Assembly (NCBI GenBank): GCA_036674765.1
Contig: JARVKI010000029.1
Location: 186,001-250,000 of the forward strand
Direction of reading: 5' to 3'
DNA length: 64,000 nucleotides
Origin: Seiridium cupressi
Lineage: Eukaryota; Ascomycota; Sordariomycetes; Amphisphaeriales; Sporocadaceae
In this document: positions 24,630 to 35,490 of the stretch, one piece after another
Numbering within the stretch: the stretch's first letter is position 1
Layout: each line of letters begins with the position of its first letter
Position numbers and translations under genes: made by a program
The notes under the pieces: generated by a model
What the model was told of the DNA's origin: nothing
The model's input: only the letters and a program-made list of their open reading frames with translations
Databases searched by the model: none

Positions 24630-27338
24630 ATGGGCGGCTCACAGTTGAAGCGGCTCAAGGAGTCGCTGCGCAGTCAAGGACTCGTCGGCCCCCAGCAGTC
24701 AAAAAAGCAGAAGAAACGCAATGCGCAGGACGAGCGAGCGAAGAACGATAAGCGTCTGAGCAGACAAACGAAGCTTGAAGGTATTCGCGAGCAGTTCAAT
24801 CCTTTCGACCTTAAGCACAACGTCCGAGGTCCTAAATTCGAGGTCACAAGCAATCGACCAGCGACAGGAAATGCTGCAAAGGGCATCTATGGCCGGCCTA
24901 CCGAGGCTAAGGCTGCCGGCGAAGAGAGGAGGAAAGAAACTCTGCTCGTGGAGATGCAGCGGCGCCAAAAAGTTGGAGGACTTCTCGACCGACGGTTCGG
25001 AGAGGATGATGCCAACATGACTCCTGAAGAGAAGGCCCTGGAACGATTCGCCATCGAGAAACAGCGTTCACATAAACGCGCCGTCTTTGATCTAGAAGAT
25101 GAAGAAGCTGGTGAAAGCTTTGGCCTCACCCATATGGGCAAGTCATTGTCGCTGGATGGACCGCGCATAGTGGATGACTACGAAGCAGACGACATGGATG
25201 CAGGGTCAGATGAGGAAGACGAGGGCCGTAAAGCCTATTTGAAGAGGAAACTCATGACAGATGGCGAAACTGACGCAGACGAAGATCAACCAGAAAGAAA
25301 GAAAACTAAGGCCGAGGTCATGAAAGAAGTCATTGCAAAATCAAAATTTCACAAGGCAGAGAGGCAAGCTGCAAAGGATACCGACGAAGACCTGAGAATG
25401 GAACTCGATCAGGAGCTACCAAACCTGCGCCAGTTGTTGTTCAAGAAGGGCAAGGACGCAAAGTCGACAGCTCAAGAGGGACCCGGACAAGGTCTCGAGC
25501 GAGAATATGATATACAAGTGAAGAAGCTTGCCGCAGACAGAAGAGCTCAGCCCTCGTATCGAACCAAGACAGAGGAGGAGCAGGCGGCAGAAGAGGCAGC
25601 CAAGCTTCGAGAACTAGAGGAAAAGAGACAACGCCGAATGGAGGGTGCGCCGGACAGTGAAAGCGAAGCCGACAATGAACCTGATTCGGATGATGAAGAG
25701 CCGTCCAATGGGCCAGTACAGTTTATCGAGAAAGAGGAAGGCGACACCTTTGGGCTAGGAAAGGGCATCAAGCTGCGACCGACGGCTACCGAGCTTGGAT
25801 TCGATGACGAGGACGATTTTCTTGTAGAGGACGATCTGATCGCAGAGGGGTCTGATTTGTCCTTGAGCGAGCAGGAAGAGTCCGACGACGATGGGTCAGA
25901 TAGCTCCGCAGAGGATGATGAGGTTGACGACGACGATGAATTCACCAAGGGTCTATTGAACGACGAAGAAGCCCAAAACCCAGCCTTCAAACAAAAGCTA
26001 GACGGTACCACAGTTGAGGCGAGCCAGAAGGAGGACGCCGACGGTTTACGTTTTGTCTTCTCATGTCCGGAGACTCATGAAGCATTTCTCGAAATTACCA
26101 AGTCGGTACCGGTTGAGAAGCTTCCAGTAGTGGTCCAGCGTATTCGTGCCCTTTACCATTCAAAATTGGACAGTGGGAACAAGGTCAAACTGGGCAATTT
26201 TGCCAGGGCCCTCATACAACATTTACCGTATTTGGCAAATCAAGGCGCACCATTTGCAACGATCGAAAGCCTTGTTCGTCACGCACACTCATTGGCCAAG
26301 ACTTACCCTATCGAGATTGCCACCGAACTGAGATCATACATCGAAGATATAAGCACACGACCTCTTGATCTCAATGTTGGCGACTTGGTGGTTTTGACAA
26401 CAATTGGTACGATATTTCCAACATCGGACCACTTCCACCAAGTCGCCACTCCGGCCATGTTGACAATGGGCCGCTACTTGGGCATGAAGGTTCCCCGGAG
26501 CCTCACGGACTACACGATTGGTTCATTTCTCTGTATACTGGCAATGCAATACCAGACGGTGTCGAAGCGCTACGTCCCCGAGGTGATGAATTTCAGTCTC
26601 AATACACTGGCTGCCCTTGCACCTGTGAAATCCAAGGAAAAGCTGGGTTTATTCCCTTTGCACGAGCCTAGCGAAGGTATTCGCATTCACGATGCGAAAA
26701 ACACCACCATCCGAAAGCTCAACTGTCTCGACTGTGTGAGCTCGGCTGAGAAGGACGCCGCAGTGGTCAAAGTTGCGCTTATCGACACTATCGTCAAGTT
26801 GCTAGATGCTGCAGCAACCATATGGGCCGGAAAATCCTCTTTTTACGAGACGTTCCAGCCGGCATCAAATGTGCTTGGCCATCTTTCGACAAAATCATGT
26901 CGCTCGCATTTCCCTAAAGCGTTAAATGAACATATCAGCAAGTCCAAGTCCAAGCTAGACCGTCTCTTACAATTAGCTCGTATGGAGCGCCGCAATCTAG
27001 AGCTTCATCACCACCGGCCCTTGGCCATCAAGACGCATGTGCCCAAGTTCGAAGACTCCTTCGATCCAGACAAGCACTACGATCCCGACCGCGAGCGTGC
27101 AGAGATCAACAAGCTCAAGGCCGAGCACAAGAAGGAGCGGAAGGGTGCCCTGCGCGAACTCCGCAAGGATGCCAACTTCATGGCTCGCGAGAAGCTCCGT
27201 ATCAAGAAAGCCAAGGACGAAGCATACGAGAAGAAGTACAAGAGGATTGTCTCTGAGATTCAGAGTGAAGAGGGCAAGGAGGCGAATGCTTATGAAAGGG
27301 AAAAGGCACAGAGAAAACGCGCTGCGAAGAGAGGCTAA
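24630..27338 (+). CDS. NOP14: Nop14, nucleolar 40S ribosome biogenesis factor
   Basis: Component of the SSU processome needed for 18S rRNA maturation and 40S assembly in the nucleolus. Single exon, 902 aa, within the family range of about 810-900. Family landmarks are the N-terminal MGGSQLKRLKESL and NPFDLKHNVRGPKFEV, the R-RFGEDD motif, a central acidic stretch (about residues 350-450, rich in DDED/EESDDDGSD) typical of nucleolar proteins, a structured C-terminal half (EKLPVVVQRIRALYHSKLD onward), and a very basic C-terminal tail (about 800-902; KAEHKKERKGALRELRKD) that acts as nucleolar targeting and rRNA contact in the family. The ATG lies just after a short AT-rich leader. Confidence 0.96.
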   Translation: MGGSQLKRLKESLRSQGLVGPQQSKKQKKRNAQDERAKNDKRLSRQTKLEGIREQFNPFDLKHNVRGPKFEVTSNRPATGNAAKGIYGRPTEAKAAGEERRKETLLVEMQRRQKVGGLLDRRFGEDDANMTPEEKALERFAIEKQRSHKRAVFDLEDEEAGESFGLTHMGKSLSLDGPRIVDDYEADDMDAGSDEEDEGRKAYLKRKLMTDGETDADEDQPERKKTKAEVMKEVIAKSKFHKAERQAAKDTDEDLRMELDQELPNLRQLLFKKGKDAKSTAQEGPGQGLEREYDIQVKKLAADRRAQPSYRTKTEEEQAAEEAAKLRELEEKRQRRMEGAPDSESEADNEPDSDDEEPSNGPVQFIEKEEGDTFGLGKGIKLRPTATELGFDDEDDFLVEDDLIAEGSDLSLSEQEESDDDGSDSSAEDDEVDDDDEFTKGLLNDEEAQNPAFKQKLDGTTVEASQKEDADGLRFVFSCPETHEAFLEITKSVPVEKLPVVVQRIRALYHSKLDSGNKVKLGNFARALIQHLPYLANQGAPFATIESLVRHAHSLAKTYPIEIATELRSYIEDISTRPLDLNVGDLVVLTTIGTIFPTSDHFHQVATPAMLTMGRYLGMKVPRSLTDYTIGSFLCILAMQYQTVSKRYVPEVMNFSLNTLAALAPVKSKEKLGLFPLHEPSEGIRIHDAKNTTIRKLNCLDCVSSAEKDAAVVKVALIDTIVKLLDAAATIWAGKSSFYETFQPASNVLGHLSTKSCRSHFPKALNEHISKSKSKLDRLLQLARMERRNLELHHHRPLAIKTHVPKFEDSFDPDKHYDPDRERAEINKLKAEHKKERKGALRELRKDANFMAREKLRIKKAKDEAYEKKYKRIVSEIQSEEGKEANAYEREKAQRKRAAKRG

Positions 27339-28198
27339 GCTCCAGGGTATAGATTTGCATCAGCGTAGAGCATCAACGGCGTTTAGTTGGCCTGTTCTTG
27401 CAAATATACAATTTTGTTTACCGTTAATTACCTCTTGAAAGTTGACCAGTAACCTAGTAGACTTGAGGTCCTAAAACACGACTACCAGTGGGCCTCATAA
27501 GGCTGTATGATCGTGTCTTACTCTCGCAAACCACATCTTATATCAATACATGTATCTTGGTTGGCAAGCCATCGTATTTTAAATCACTATCAATAAAGCT
27601 ATCACCCACTACGACGGGAAGTGGTTACCTGTCTATAACTGACCAACGGATGCCTCGTTTGCCGTCATAACAGTTTTTCATGATCTGATACAGTGCCTCA
27701 AACCACCAGTGGAGTGATGCTTTCATAAATATTGTCTAAAAATATGATGATTATTCTTCTTCTTCTCAGATCGGTTTAAAGTACTGTGTTTCATGTTTCT
27801 TATTCTTTTTCATAATTGCGTAGTGCTGAAATATCTCACTCCACCGGTCCATGGTGGGCTATAGGCAGCACAGTATCAAAGATTGTCAAGGAGTCAATCG
27901 GCACTGTAATTCTTGAACCATCAAAACTTGTCAACAGCCTTAGATCTATGCGACGAAAGGCAAATATTCGAGCGACAACTGACTATACCCTTCGGCACTG
28001 AGGAGTTAGCTGCGAAACCGATCGCGATTTCCAAACACTTTAATGGAATCGCGTCAATATACGTGAAGGCGCCAGAAATCTGCAGGGTGTAGTCATTTCT
28101 ACTTCTCATTCAACACTCAGCTCTACTTTCAAATCGACGCCTGTCAATCACTTGATCGTTCTCATCATCAACCTCAGCTGATCACCCAATCCGTTGGA
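27339..28198. other. Intergenic, no gene seen
   Basis: About 860 bp with moderately AT-rich stretches near 27.7-27.8 kb. It holds the NOP14 3' UTR and the promoter and leader of the G-patch gene. The 60-codon frames here are unsupported. Confidence 0.5.
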
Positions 28199-29215
28199 AT
28201 GGGCGACTCATCGGGAGAAGAGGACTACATGTCCATGGCGTTCCTCTCAGAGAACGACCCCACCACCGCCATCCCGGAGACCTCGCTCCAGCGGCGCCAG
28301 CGTCTCAAGCGCGAGGCCGAGGTCAAGGGCCGTCCCAAGTCCAAGCAGGAGCTGGCCGAGGAGGAGAAGGCGGCGCGCGAAGCGGCGCTGGGGAAGTCTC
28401 TCATCGACGAGGATCCCTACTCTGGCGCGACCAAGAAGTCCAAGGGCCTGTCCATGATGAAGAAGATGGGCTTCGCGCCGGGCGGGGCGCTGGGCGCAAA
28501 GGACAATGCGCACGCCAAGACGGAGCCGATCCGGCTCAACCTGAAGGAGGACCGCGGCGGCATCGGCTTGGACTCGGAGAAAAAGAGGGCGCTGGACGAG
28601 GCGGCGGAGCGGGAGGGCGTGGGCAAGAAGGCTAAGGTCGTCGACGAGGGCGAGTTCCGGGAGCGGAACCGCAGGGAGAGGGAGCTGAAGCGCTGGGAGG
28701 GCCAGGTGTACGGCGCGCAGAAGGTGTGCGAACGCATGGACGAGGAGAGGGACGCGGAGCTTAGGGCACTTGGCGGCACGATTGCAGGGGGGGAGAGCGA
28801 GGGCGAGACGGCACAGGGGAAGAAGAAAAGGACGGTTTCTACGCGGCCGCTCAAGAGCATCAATGTTCTGTGGCGCGGCCTGGTGCGGCATCGAGAGGAA
28901 GCCGAGCGCGAGCGCAGGATGCGACATGATCTGGAACAGAGCCTCTCACGGCTGCCGACCTACGAGGATGATGACGAGGACGCAGATGATCTCAAGGCAT
29001 TGGGCAAGAACAAGACGGCCTACGTGCAGGTCGAGGATCTAGAGGAGGAAGACCCCGAGCTCGACGAGTTTAATGCGCTGGAGCCAGACGAGAAGCTGCG
29101 GAGGCTTGTCGAGTACCTGCGGAAGGAGTACCAATACTGCTTCTGGTGTAAATGCTCGTATCCGGACCAAGATATGGACGGCTGTCCAGGATTAACAGAA
29201 GAAGAGCACGATTAG
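28199..29215 (+). CDS. G-patch and DUF4187 protein, GPATCH11-like
   Basis: Probable RNA-processing factor; G-patch proteins typically activate DEAH helicases, and human GPATCH11 is a nuclear, kinetochore- and splicing-associated member. Single exon, 338 aa. Features: acidic N terminus, Lys/Glu-rich helix, a degenerate G-patch at about 90-130 (MMKKMGFAPGGALGAK then DRGGIGLD), a charged helical middle, and a C-terminal DUF4187 module (YLRKEYQYCFWCKCSYPD then GCPGLTEEEHD) with the CxxC pair and following cysteine that define the family. The first ~700 bp use markedly GC-rich codons compared with neighbouring genes. The helicase partner is not inferable. Confidence 0.88.
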   Translation: MGDSSGEEDYMSMAFLSENDPTTAIPETSLQRRQRLKREAEVKGRPKSKQELAEEEKAAREAALGKSLIDEDPYSGATKKSKGLSMMKKMGFAPGGALGAKDNAHAKTEPIRLNLKEDRGGIGLDSEKKRALDEAAEREGVGKKAKVVDEGEFRERNRRERELKRWEGQVYGAQKVCERMDEERDAELRALGGTIAGGESEGETAQGKKKRTVSTRPLKSINVLWRGLVRHREEAERERRMRHDLEQSLSRLPTYEDDDEDADDLKALGKNKTAYVQVEDLEEEDPELDEFNALEPDEKLRRLVEYLRKEYQYCFWCKCSYPDQDMDGCPGLTEEEHD

Positions 29216-29441
29216 GTAGCCACCTCCTGAATCACCATTAATTCCGAAGGTCAGACATCAAATCTTCAGTCTGTCCGAGTCAAGCAGATGAAGCAAAAGT
29301 AGAAGAGGGATCAAATGTTAGAGTTTCTCATTGATGGGGATACTGGTGTTTTGATGTTACAACAATACATTTATACAAGTACGTGAGCTGGGAAGTTGGC
29401 TCAGCCTCGAACGTCTATCCTACATCCTGTATTATCTACTC

Positions 29442-31913
29442 CTAGTCCACATCATCAGCGTCAGGATCGTACACGCCCATCTCAGAAGCTGCCTGCTTGA
29501 ACAGCTCTTCCGAGTTCGCCATCTTTTGGAGTCCGGCTTCCAGATGCATCTCTAGGAAGTCGGCCATCTCGGCCGACCTGACATCTGGAGGCATTTCTTC
29601 GTCCTTCCCAAGCTGGCCGGCCGCCACCATTTCTTGCTGCCTTTGCGATAAGAAATGCTCGGTATGTTCTGTAGCTGTGATGATCTTGTTTCTCATCTTC
29701 CTGTTGCCCGAAGCTTTTTCAATATCCGTTGTGCCGACTACCATTTCCAGCAACATGGATCCTGGATCTTGTAGGTTGAAGACTAGGCGAAGCGCTCGAT
29801 ATGCGACCAGCATGCTAATTGGGTCTTCCAATCGGCGAAACGTATGCATTATCGTCCTTGCAAGTTGAAAGGTAACCGTTTTCTTGTCGGCTTGGAGCGA
29901 TGAAGCAAAGCTAACCATCTCTGCAAATAATGACCGGCTCGCTCTCACGTGCTCGGACACCTCTTCAGGCTTCCAGTGTTGAAGACGATTGGGTGGCAAA
30001 GCTTGCCAGAGAGCCAGGAAAGTCTTTGAGTCAGGCCGGAGGTTGTTGTGCTTAAATTGCTGTGTCATAGCTCGGTACAGATTATGAACCTCCTTGCCAC
30101 GCCCGTTCCGCAAAAGGGAGAACAGTAGTTGATTCATGAAAAATCCATCAGGCCCTACTTCAGCCTTCTTGAAAGCATCCCAAAGCTCCTCCGTCTTGGC
30201 AAGCACTCCACGGTCCTTGTAATTTTCTGCGAGGAGGGAGAAGGTCTCCAGTGTTGCTTTCGGCCACCCTACTCCTGACTGATGATATTTCATCTGCACC
30301 GCCGGTTGAGCCCGGACCCGCAACTCTGACCTCAGTTTCACAAACTGAAGTCTGGAGTTTATCATAGTCCAAGCTATGTCCTCCGCTCTTTGCACGTTGG
30401 CGGCCACTCCGGTCCTCAACCACGAGCCAATCAAGACATTGAGCACCAGAGGCCTGGGCATCACTCCCTGGTCTTTCATGTGCAGTAATGCATTGTAGGC
30501 CCCCTCATAATCACCAACCAACATCAACCGTTTCAACCATTTGCCGACGAAGAATTCGTTTGCGACGCTCGGCGGTAGCTTGTTCGAATCACGCAATTGG
30601 ATACGGCCGGATGTCATCATCTCGACAAATACCCATAGCGCCTTCTCCGACTGTCGAGCCGCGAGGAAGTAGGAAATGATCACATCGTAGTCCTCGATGG
30701 TCATCGCATCGCCCAACTTTGTCCGGATAAAGTGGTACAGATCATAAGCCTTTTCTACGCTGCCGGGCTGCTGTGCATATGCCCGGACCAGAGGCAACAT
30801 AAATCTGGTGTCGTGCTCGTAATTGGATTCGACGATCACGTCGAGGAGTCGTTCGGCCCTTTCCAGATCACCAGTATGGCAGTACATTCGGAAGCCAAGC
30901 TGCCAGAAGTCTAAAAACGTCTCAGGGTCGGCCCCTAGCGTTGAGGCGTTTCTCTTGTGGTTATCCACGGCCTCCTTATGCCAGCCCTCCAGAAAGGTGG
31001 CCTCAATCGCCAACAACTGTTGTTTCGGACTAAGCTCTACCCCAGCCTCGGTCATATCCTTTGCAAGAACATGGACGTGGTGCCAGCGATTCGGGTTCTT
31101 GGGCGATTCTATAGCGAAGATATCCCAGAGAAGGGCCCAGACGGCTTTTGGTACCACGTTCCATCTTGTGGATAGGTCTCGGCGAACACCATAATAGTAT
31201 TTCCAGACCTGAAAACCTTGTTTGTCGAGTTTTCCACGGTCTAGCTGTCTCGCAGCGAGCTGTAGGTTGTTGTTCAGGCGTACGATCTTCTTGCTCTGGT
31301 GCGGTGCCCAGTCTTTGATACCCAACGTTCTGGTGCCAATCCTTATGGGGCCGTTTGGTTCGCTCTCCAGCACTTGTGATAGATCGTTTAGTGCATCGAG
31401 GGCGGTGGTGCTCAGGGGTGTCTCGGACTCCAGTAGTTTCTTCACCTCGCTCCTAATAACGTCGGGGTTGCTTGTCTGCGTCTCGATCTCGGCCTTTACT
31501 AATAGATCGTAGTAGTCCTTGACCCTCTTCGCATCCTTTTCAAGCGCTTCCAGGTCGGACTCCATCTGACCTCCAGGGTCGTTGAGCGCCTCGTTAAACT
31601 CGTCGACATTCGACAGTCGCCGCAACTTCCCACCTTCCTCTTGGAAATAGTTGACTGTGACCTCCTCCTCTTCCTCCTCTTTGGTGCGCCGCAGAAGTCC
31701 GAGCTTCTTCAAAGTCTTCAGGCGCTCTGCATCGTCAACTCGTTGAACCTTGTTCCTGTGTGGAGCTGCAGGTCGTGCTGCAGCTGCTGTCTGCGATGCT
31801 TGTCGGATGCTCCATGGTGGGTGCGCGGACGGTTGTCGCCTCAGACCCAATAGGCAGGACCGGCAGATGTAGTCTTTGGAACGTCGTTCGATCAGAGCCG
31901 TCTTTGGAGGCAT
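29442..31913 (-). CDS. Mitochondrial pentatricopeptide-repeat-type protein
   Basis: Probably a mitochondrial RNA-binding factor for expression of an organelle transcript. Single exon, 823 aa from the ATG at 31913 (MPPKTALIERR); the frame extends to a GTG just upstream. The N terminus is basic and hydroxylated, with CRSCLLGLRRQ, a pattern common in imported fungal mitochondrial proteins. A Glu-rich stretch follows (about residues 75-90), then an array of paired helices with PPR-like spacing from about 300 to 680 (for example RAERLLDVIVESNYEHDTR and GAYNALLHMKDQGVMPRP). It resembles the fungal group containing translation activators such as Neurospora CYA-5, but I cannot assign an orthologue. 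Confidence 0.75.
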   Translation of the reverse strand: MPPKTALIERRSKDYICRSCLLGLRRQPSAHPPWSIRQASQTAAAARPAAPHRNKVQRVDDAERLKTLKKLGLLRRTKEEEEEEVTVNYFQEEGGKLRRLSNVDEFNEALNDPGGQMESDLEALEKDAKRVKDYYDLLVKAEIETQTSNPDVIRSEVKKLLESETPLSTTALDALNDLSQVLESEPNGPIRIGTRTLGIKDWAPHQSKKIVRLNNNLQLAARQLDRGKLDKQGFQVWKYYYGVRRDLSTRWNVVPKAVWALLWDIFAIESPKNPNRWHHVHVLAKDMTEAGVELSPKQQLLAIEATFLEGWHKEAVDNHKRNASTLGADPETFLDFWQLGFRMYCHTGDLERAERLLDVIVESNYEHDTRFMLPLVRAYAQQPGSVEKAYDLYHFIRTKLGDAMTIEDYDVIISYFLAARQSEKALWVFVEMMTSGRIQLRDSNKLPPSVANEFFVGKWLKRLMLVGDYEGAYNALLHMKDQGVMPRPLVLNVLIGSWLRTGVAANVQRAEDIAWTMINSRLQFVKLRSELRVRAQPAVQMKYHQSGVGWPKATLETFSLLAENYKDRGVLAKTEELWDAFKKAEVGPDGFFMNQLLFSLLRNGRGKEVHNLYRAMTQQFKHNNLRPDSKTFLALWQALPPNRLQHWKPEEVSEHVRASRSLFAEMVSFASSLQADKKTVTFQLARTIMHTFRRLEDPISMLVAYRALRLVFNLQDPGSMLLEMVVGTTDIEKASGNRKMRNKIITATEHTEHFLSQRQQEMVAAGQLGKDEEMPPDVRSAEMADFLEMHLEAGLQKMANSEELFKQAASEMGVYDPDADDVD

Positions 31914-32217
31914 GGCATAGCGCACACAGTATTATGGCTGCTGCTGCTGTTGTTGACCAGCCGGAGAAATTTGGTTGGTGTCTTGAGATAGAAGCTGCCT
32001 CGCCCCAAAACTTTTTTTTAGGGGGCTGCAGCGTCTATCGGTGATATCACCGCGCCGGGCCCATCCAGCCGCCTTAGCGCGTTACTCCCCCTGTCACACT
32101 TTAACGGCCCCTTGCAGCGGGCGACACGGTTCAGCTTCAAAGCGCGCCTTCATTTGGTATTTCATTGACCAATTCGAAGATCTTTCTAGGAGGGTTTCTT
32201 GGTTGACGTGAGAGGAC
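31914..32217. promoter_or_regulatory. Divergent promoter region of the PPR gene and ORC3
   Basis: About 300 bp separate the two ATG codons. It contains a T8 run near 32010 and a CAG/GCTGCT-like microrepeat immediately upstream of the PPR start. No defined regulatory site is recognised. Confidence 0.4.
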
Positions 32218-34597
32218 ATGGCATCCGAGGATCTACCCACGGAGACATTCGTCGATAGGGAGCATCAGGTGGGTATTCCAAGCGCCTGCTTGGTAGCACG
32301 ACAAGACATACTAAGAGTGCCAGGCTGCATACATATTTGACCCTTCGAGTGAAGCTGATGGAGCCGTCAGGCCCTCGAAGCGCAGGAAGGTCTCGAGAAA
32401 GCAGGATCAAGAATCCAAGCAACCACATCTCTCAGCTCCGCCGCTCTTTCAGCCCTTATTTGAGAACGATGATAGCGCACAGCTGCGGCAGTCCTTGTTC
32501 GAGGAAGCATGGTCAGGTATTGACAAGCGGATTCGTGTGAGTTGACCCTTTAGACCAATACAGGCACAAACGCTTCAGGCTGACATGAATAAGCATGTCT
32601 TGAGAGAAGGCAACCAATCGACCCTGGAGAATGTGACCACATTCATCCAAGAGTCGCCAAATAGAGATGACCAGGACAAGATACCCTCGGGCTTCATTGT
32701 CACGGGGGCAAACATCGCATCTCAAGAGTTGTTATTCGAACAGGTGTCAGAAACACTCCAAGCTTGTGCCGATGCAAAGGTCGTAAGACTGCGGTCAGCT
32801 GATGCATCCAATCTCAAAGCCGCGCTTAAAAAGATCATACACGATGTTACTGCCAGAGCTACGGGAGAGGGTGACGATCTGGAAGTTGCCATAGGCAAAG
32901 ATGTATGTCTCATGTCCGCCCAGCCATATCGTCCACTGACCTTTCAGGGACGCAAATACTTGAACTATGATCTCGAGGCTCTTCATAGCCATCTCCAAAC
33001 CAGCCCTCGATCTCACATTGTCATTTGTTTTCAAGACAGCGAAGCCTTCGAAACCGGTCTTCTGTCAGACCTCATCCTCCTATTTAGGTCAGACTGCCAC
33101 ACACATCATGATATGAACCTCACCTAATCATGAGTCTAGTTCTTGGCTTGACCGAATTCCTTTCACACTCTTGTTCGGTATAGCAACGTCCGTGGAATTA
33201 TTTCAAGCACGGTTGCTCAAGTCCACATGCCGATACCTCTATGGCGATCAATTTGATGTGGAGCAGTCGACCACTGTAATAGAGAAGATCTTCAAGACTG
33301 CAGTAGCGCACTTCGACGCGCCATTGCGACTCGGTCCCTCTCTTTTGACAAGTCTATTAGAACGCCAGCAAGATCAAGTGGCGGGTCTTCCAATGTTCAT
33401 TAGCTCTCTGAAAGTGAGTTGACCATACCCCCCACGACCTAGCAAAACTGACAAGGCCAGTACGCATATATGTGCCACTACTACGCAAACCCTTTGAGTA
33501 TACTCTTATCTAAGGAGGTAGACGACAGTTTGCTTCCGAAGGAGATTTTAGAGATTGTGCGATCTCTGCCGTCATTTGGCAGTTTCATCGAGACTACCCT
33601 GAATGCTGGAGATATCCAGACAGTAAGGAGATTGCTTGAGGACGACAGATATCTCGTTGTTCACCTGCAAAGGTCACAGAAACAATGCAAGCAGTGGCTG
33701 CTGAATGTGCTAGAAAATGCCAGGATTCTTGCTGCTATACATGCTAACGAGACCGAGTTCATGCATAGTTATCTTGATGCTATGCAGAACGGCATCGACC
33801 TGTCAACTGAGCACAAAGAGTTCTTAGAGGCAGTCCAGCGAATGAATCCTGCTGATGCCACCGCATTTATTGCCCGCATTCTTAAAATACTTCATGAGGG
33901 TGACGCTAGCATTGGGCTGAACGGTTCCGATGATCAGGTTGAGGGACCTGGGACAGTTCTGTCGAATGTACTAGCAGAGATAAATGTGCTTCAAGGGAAT
34001 GCTGACGAGAATGGCACGATATTGAAGAGCAAGTACAGTGGTCACAACAAAGTCCTTCGAACAACAGTCATTGCTCAGAAAGTCCAACTCAGCCGCGATA
34101 CCGCCAATCTCAGCGAGGAAGATAAAGCCTACACGGAGCTGATTGACCTTCTGGTTAAAACCTTGGAATCGATCCTCAAAACGGCAAGAGTAGAAGACAT
34201 CTTTCTCCATGAAGTGTGGCTGTGCGATCTCAGAACACCTTACAGGGACGTATTTATACCGCGGCCCCGAGCAGTCGTTGAACGGGCATTGACACGACCG
34301 CACGACTATTTAAGCTGTTCCTGCTGCAAGTCCGGAGAGGATGAAATCAAACCAACTTTGCCCGCAACCGCAATCCTATACCACCTGTACCTCGAAACTG
34401 GCTCCCTCATCAATGTCGCAGATCTCTGGTCGGCTTTCTACGCAATTGTGGGCGAGGAGAATGATGGCGGAACGGACGAACGTACTGCCTTGGTCCTCTT
34501 TTACCGAGCAATAGCAGAGTTGAGGACGATGGGTTTTGTGAAGCAGAGCAGGAAGAAGGCGGATCATATTGCAAAGCTTGCTTGGCAAGGCCTTTGA
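32218..34597 (+). CDS. ORC3: Origin recognition complex subunit 3 (Orc3)
   Basis: Subunit of the six-protein ORC that marks replication origins and loads MCM. Model: exons 32218-32268, 32324-32536, 32579-33087, 33140-33413 and 33461-34597, about 727 aa (732 if the second intron ends at 32563). Family features are the N-terminal AAYIFDP and KRRKVSRK, the IDKRIR...NKHVL...TFIQ segment opening the AAA-like domain, RIPFTLLFGIATSVELFQ, the Orc3 insertion/helical region on exon 5, and the C-terminal winged helix with FIPRPRAVVERAL, RPHDYLSC, ILYHLYLETGSLINVADLW and ELRTMGFVKQSRKKADHIAKL, which match animal Orc3. All frames join only with these junctions. Intron 2 is unusually short (42 or 27 nt), so the second junction is uncertain. 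Confidence 0.92.
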
Positions 34598-35490
34598 TTG
34601 CGTCTCAGGTTTTGAGTCACTCTACAATCAATGGCCAATTCCACGCAGGAATTTCTCGGGCAAGAACTAACTGGGCCAAACTCATTGTGACGAGGCCCGG
34701 CGAGGGTCTTGTCAGAGGAAGAAAGAAAGATTGAGTCTAGATGATACTAAATGAAAATGCATTACAACCCTTCTTTTTCCGCTCTCGCAATGGACCCATA
34801 TGAAACTTGTCTGTCTTCTCGTTGCATGGCCTTTTCGTCGCTTTTGAATAGTCGAGAACAAAGGTGAAAGATTCAGCGCCTCGGTTCGCGGGCGCATCAC
34901 TAAGGCGCCAAACAAAGAACACCAAGGACAAAGAACGAGATCATCACCAACAAAACCCTCGCCACATTACTAGAAGACATAACCACCCTCGAGTCCATTC
35001 CGTAGCCCTCAAACCCTCCGAAGTAAAATTGCAGCTGCGTAGTATTATTTCTGTTGTCTCTCCTCTCTATGGATTCTCAAGTGCTCTGACTCTCTATCCA
35101 TATTATTTTTCATTACAAGACAGTCTCTCGTCCCTACCTTTACCCTCCTATTACACAACAGAACCAGTAGCTGCTGGACGGCTTCTCTACGCAGAAACGG
35201 CAAGAAGCTGCAACACTCCTCGGCGCTCAAACACATTCATTAGTAAAGAAAAGCTGTTGTATAAATTACTTCTCCGGAGCGCCTGCTCGGTTTCTTGATC
35301 TCTCACCTTTCTCGTAACTCTCGACTACTGGATCCGGCTACAAGCATACCATCGGTCACTTGAAATAAAGAATATCACAACTAATCGTTGGCATCATATC
35401 GTTTCTGGACAGCCAGTCGCGCGTACGAACAAAAATACATCGGAGCACTTGATATTCAACTAGCCTAAAAAAATAGAAATCACAAAAAAA
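34598..35490. other. Long upstream leader of the gene at 35491
   Basis: About 890 bp, pyrimidine-rich between about 35050 and 35340 (runs of ctctc and tttcattac), typical of a long fungal 5' leader. An ATG at 35069 opens a 7-codon frame ending at 35089, a candidate upstream ORF if this part is transcribed. The A-rich stretch just before the start (cacaaaaaaaatg) is a good initiation context. No gene recognised. Confidence 0.45.

Noticed and set aside
28247..28927. 226-codon minus-strand ORF antisense to the G-patch gene
   Set aside because: Leu/Arg-rich mirror of the GC-rich real gene; no independent evidence.
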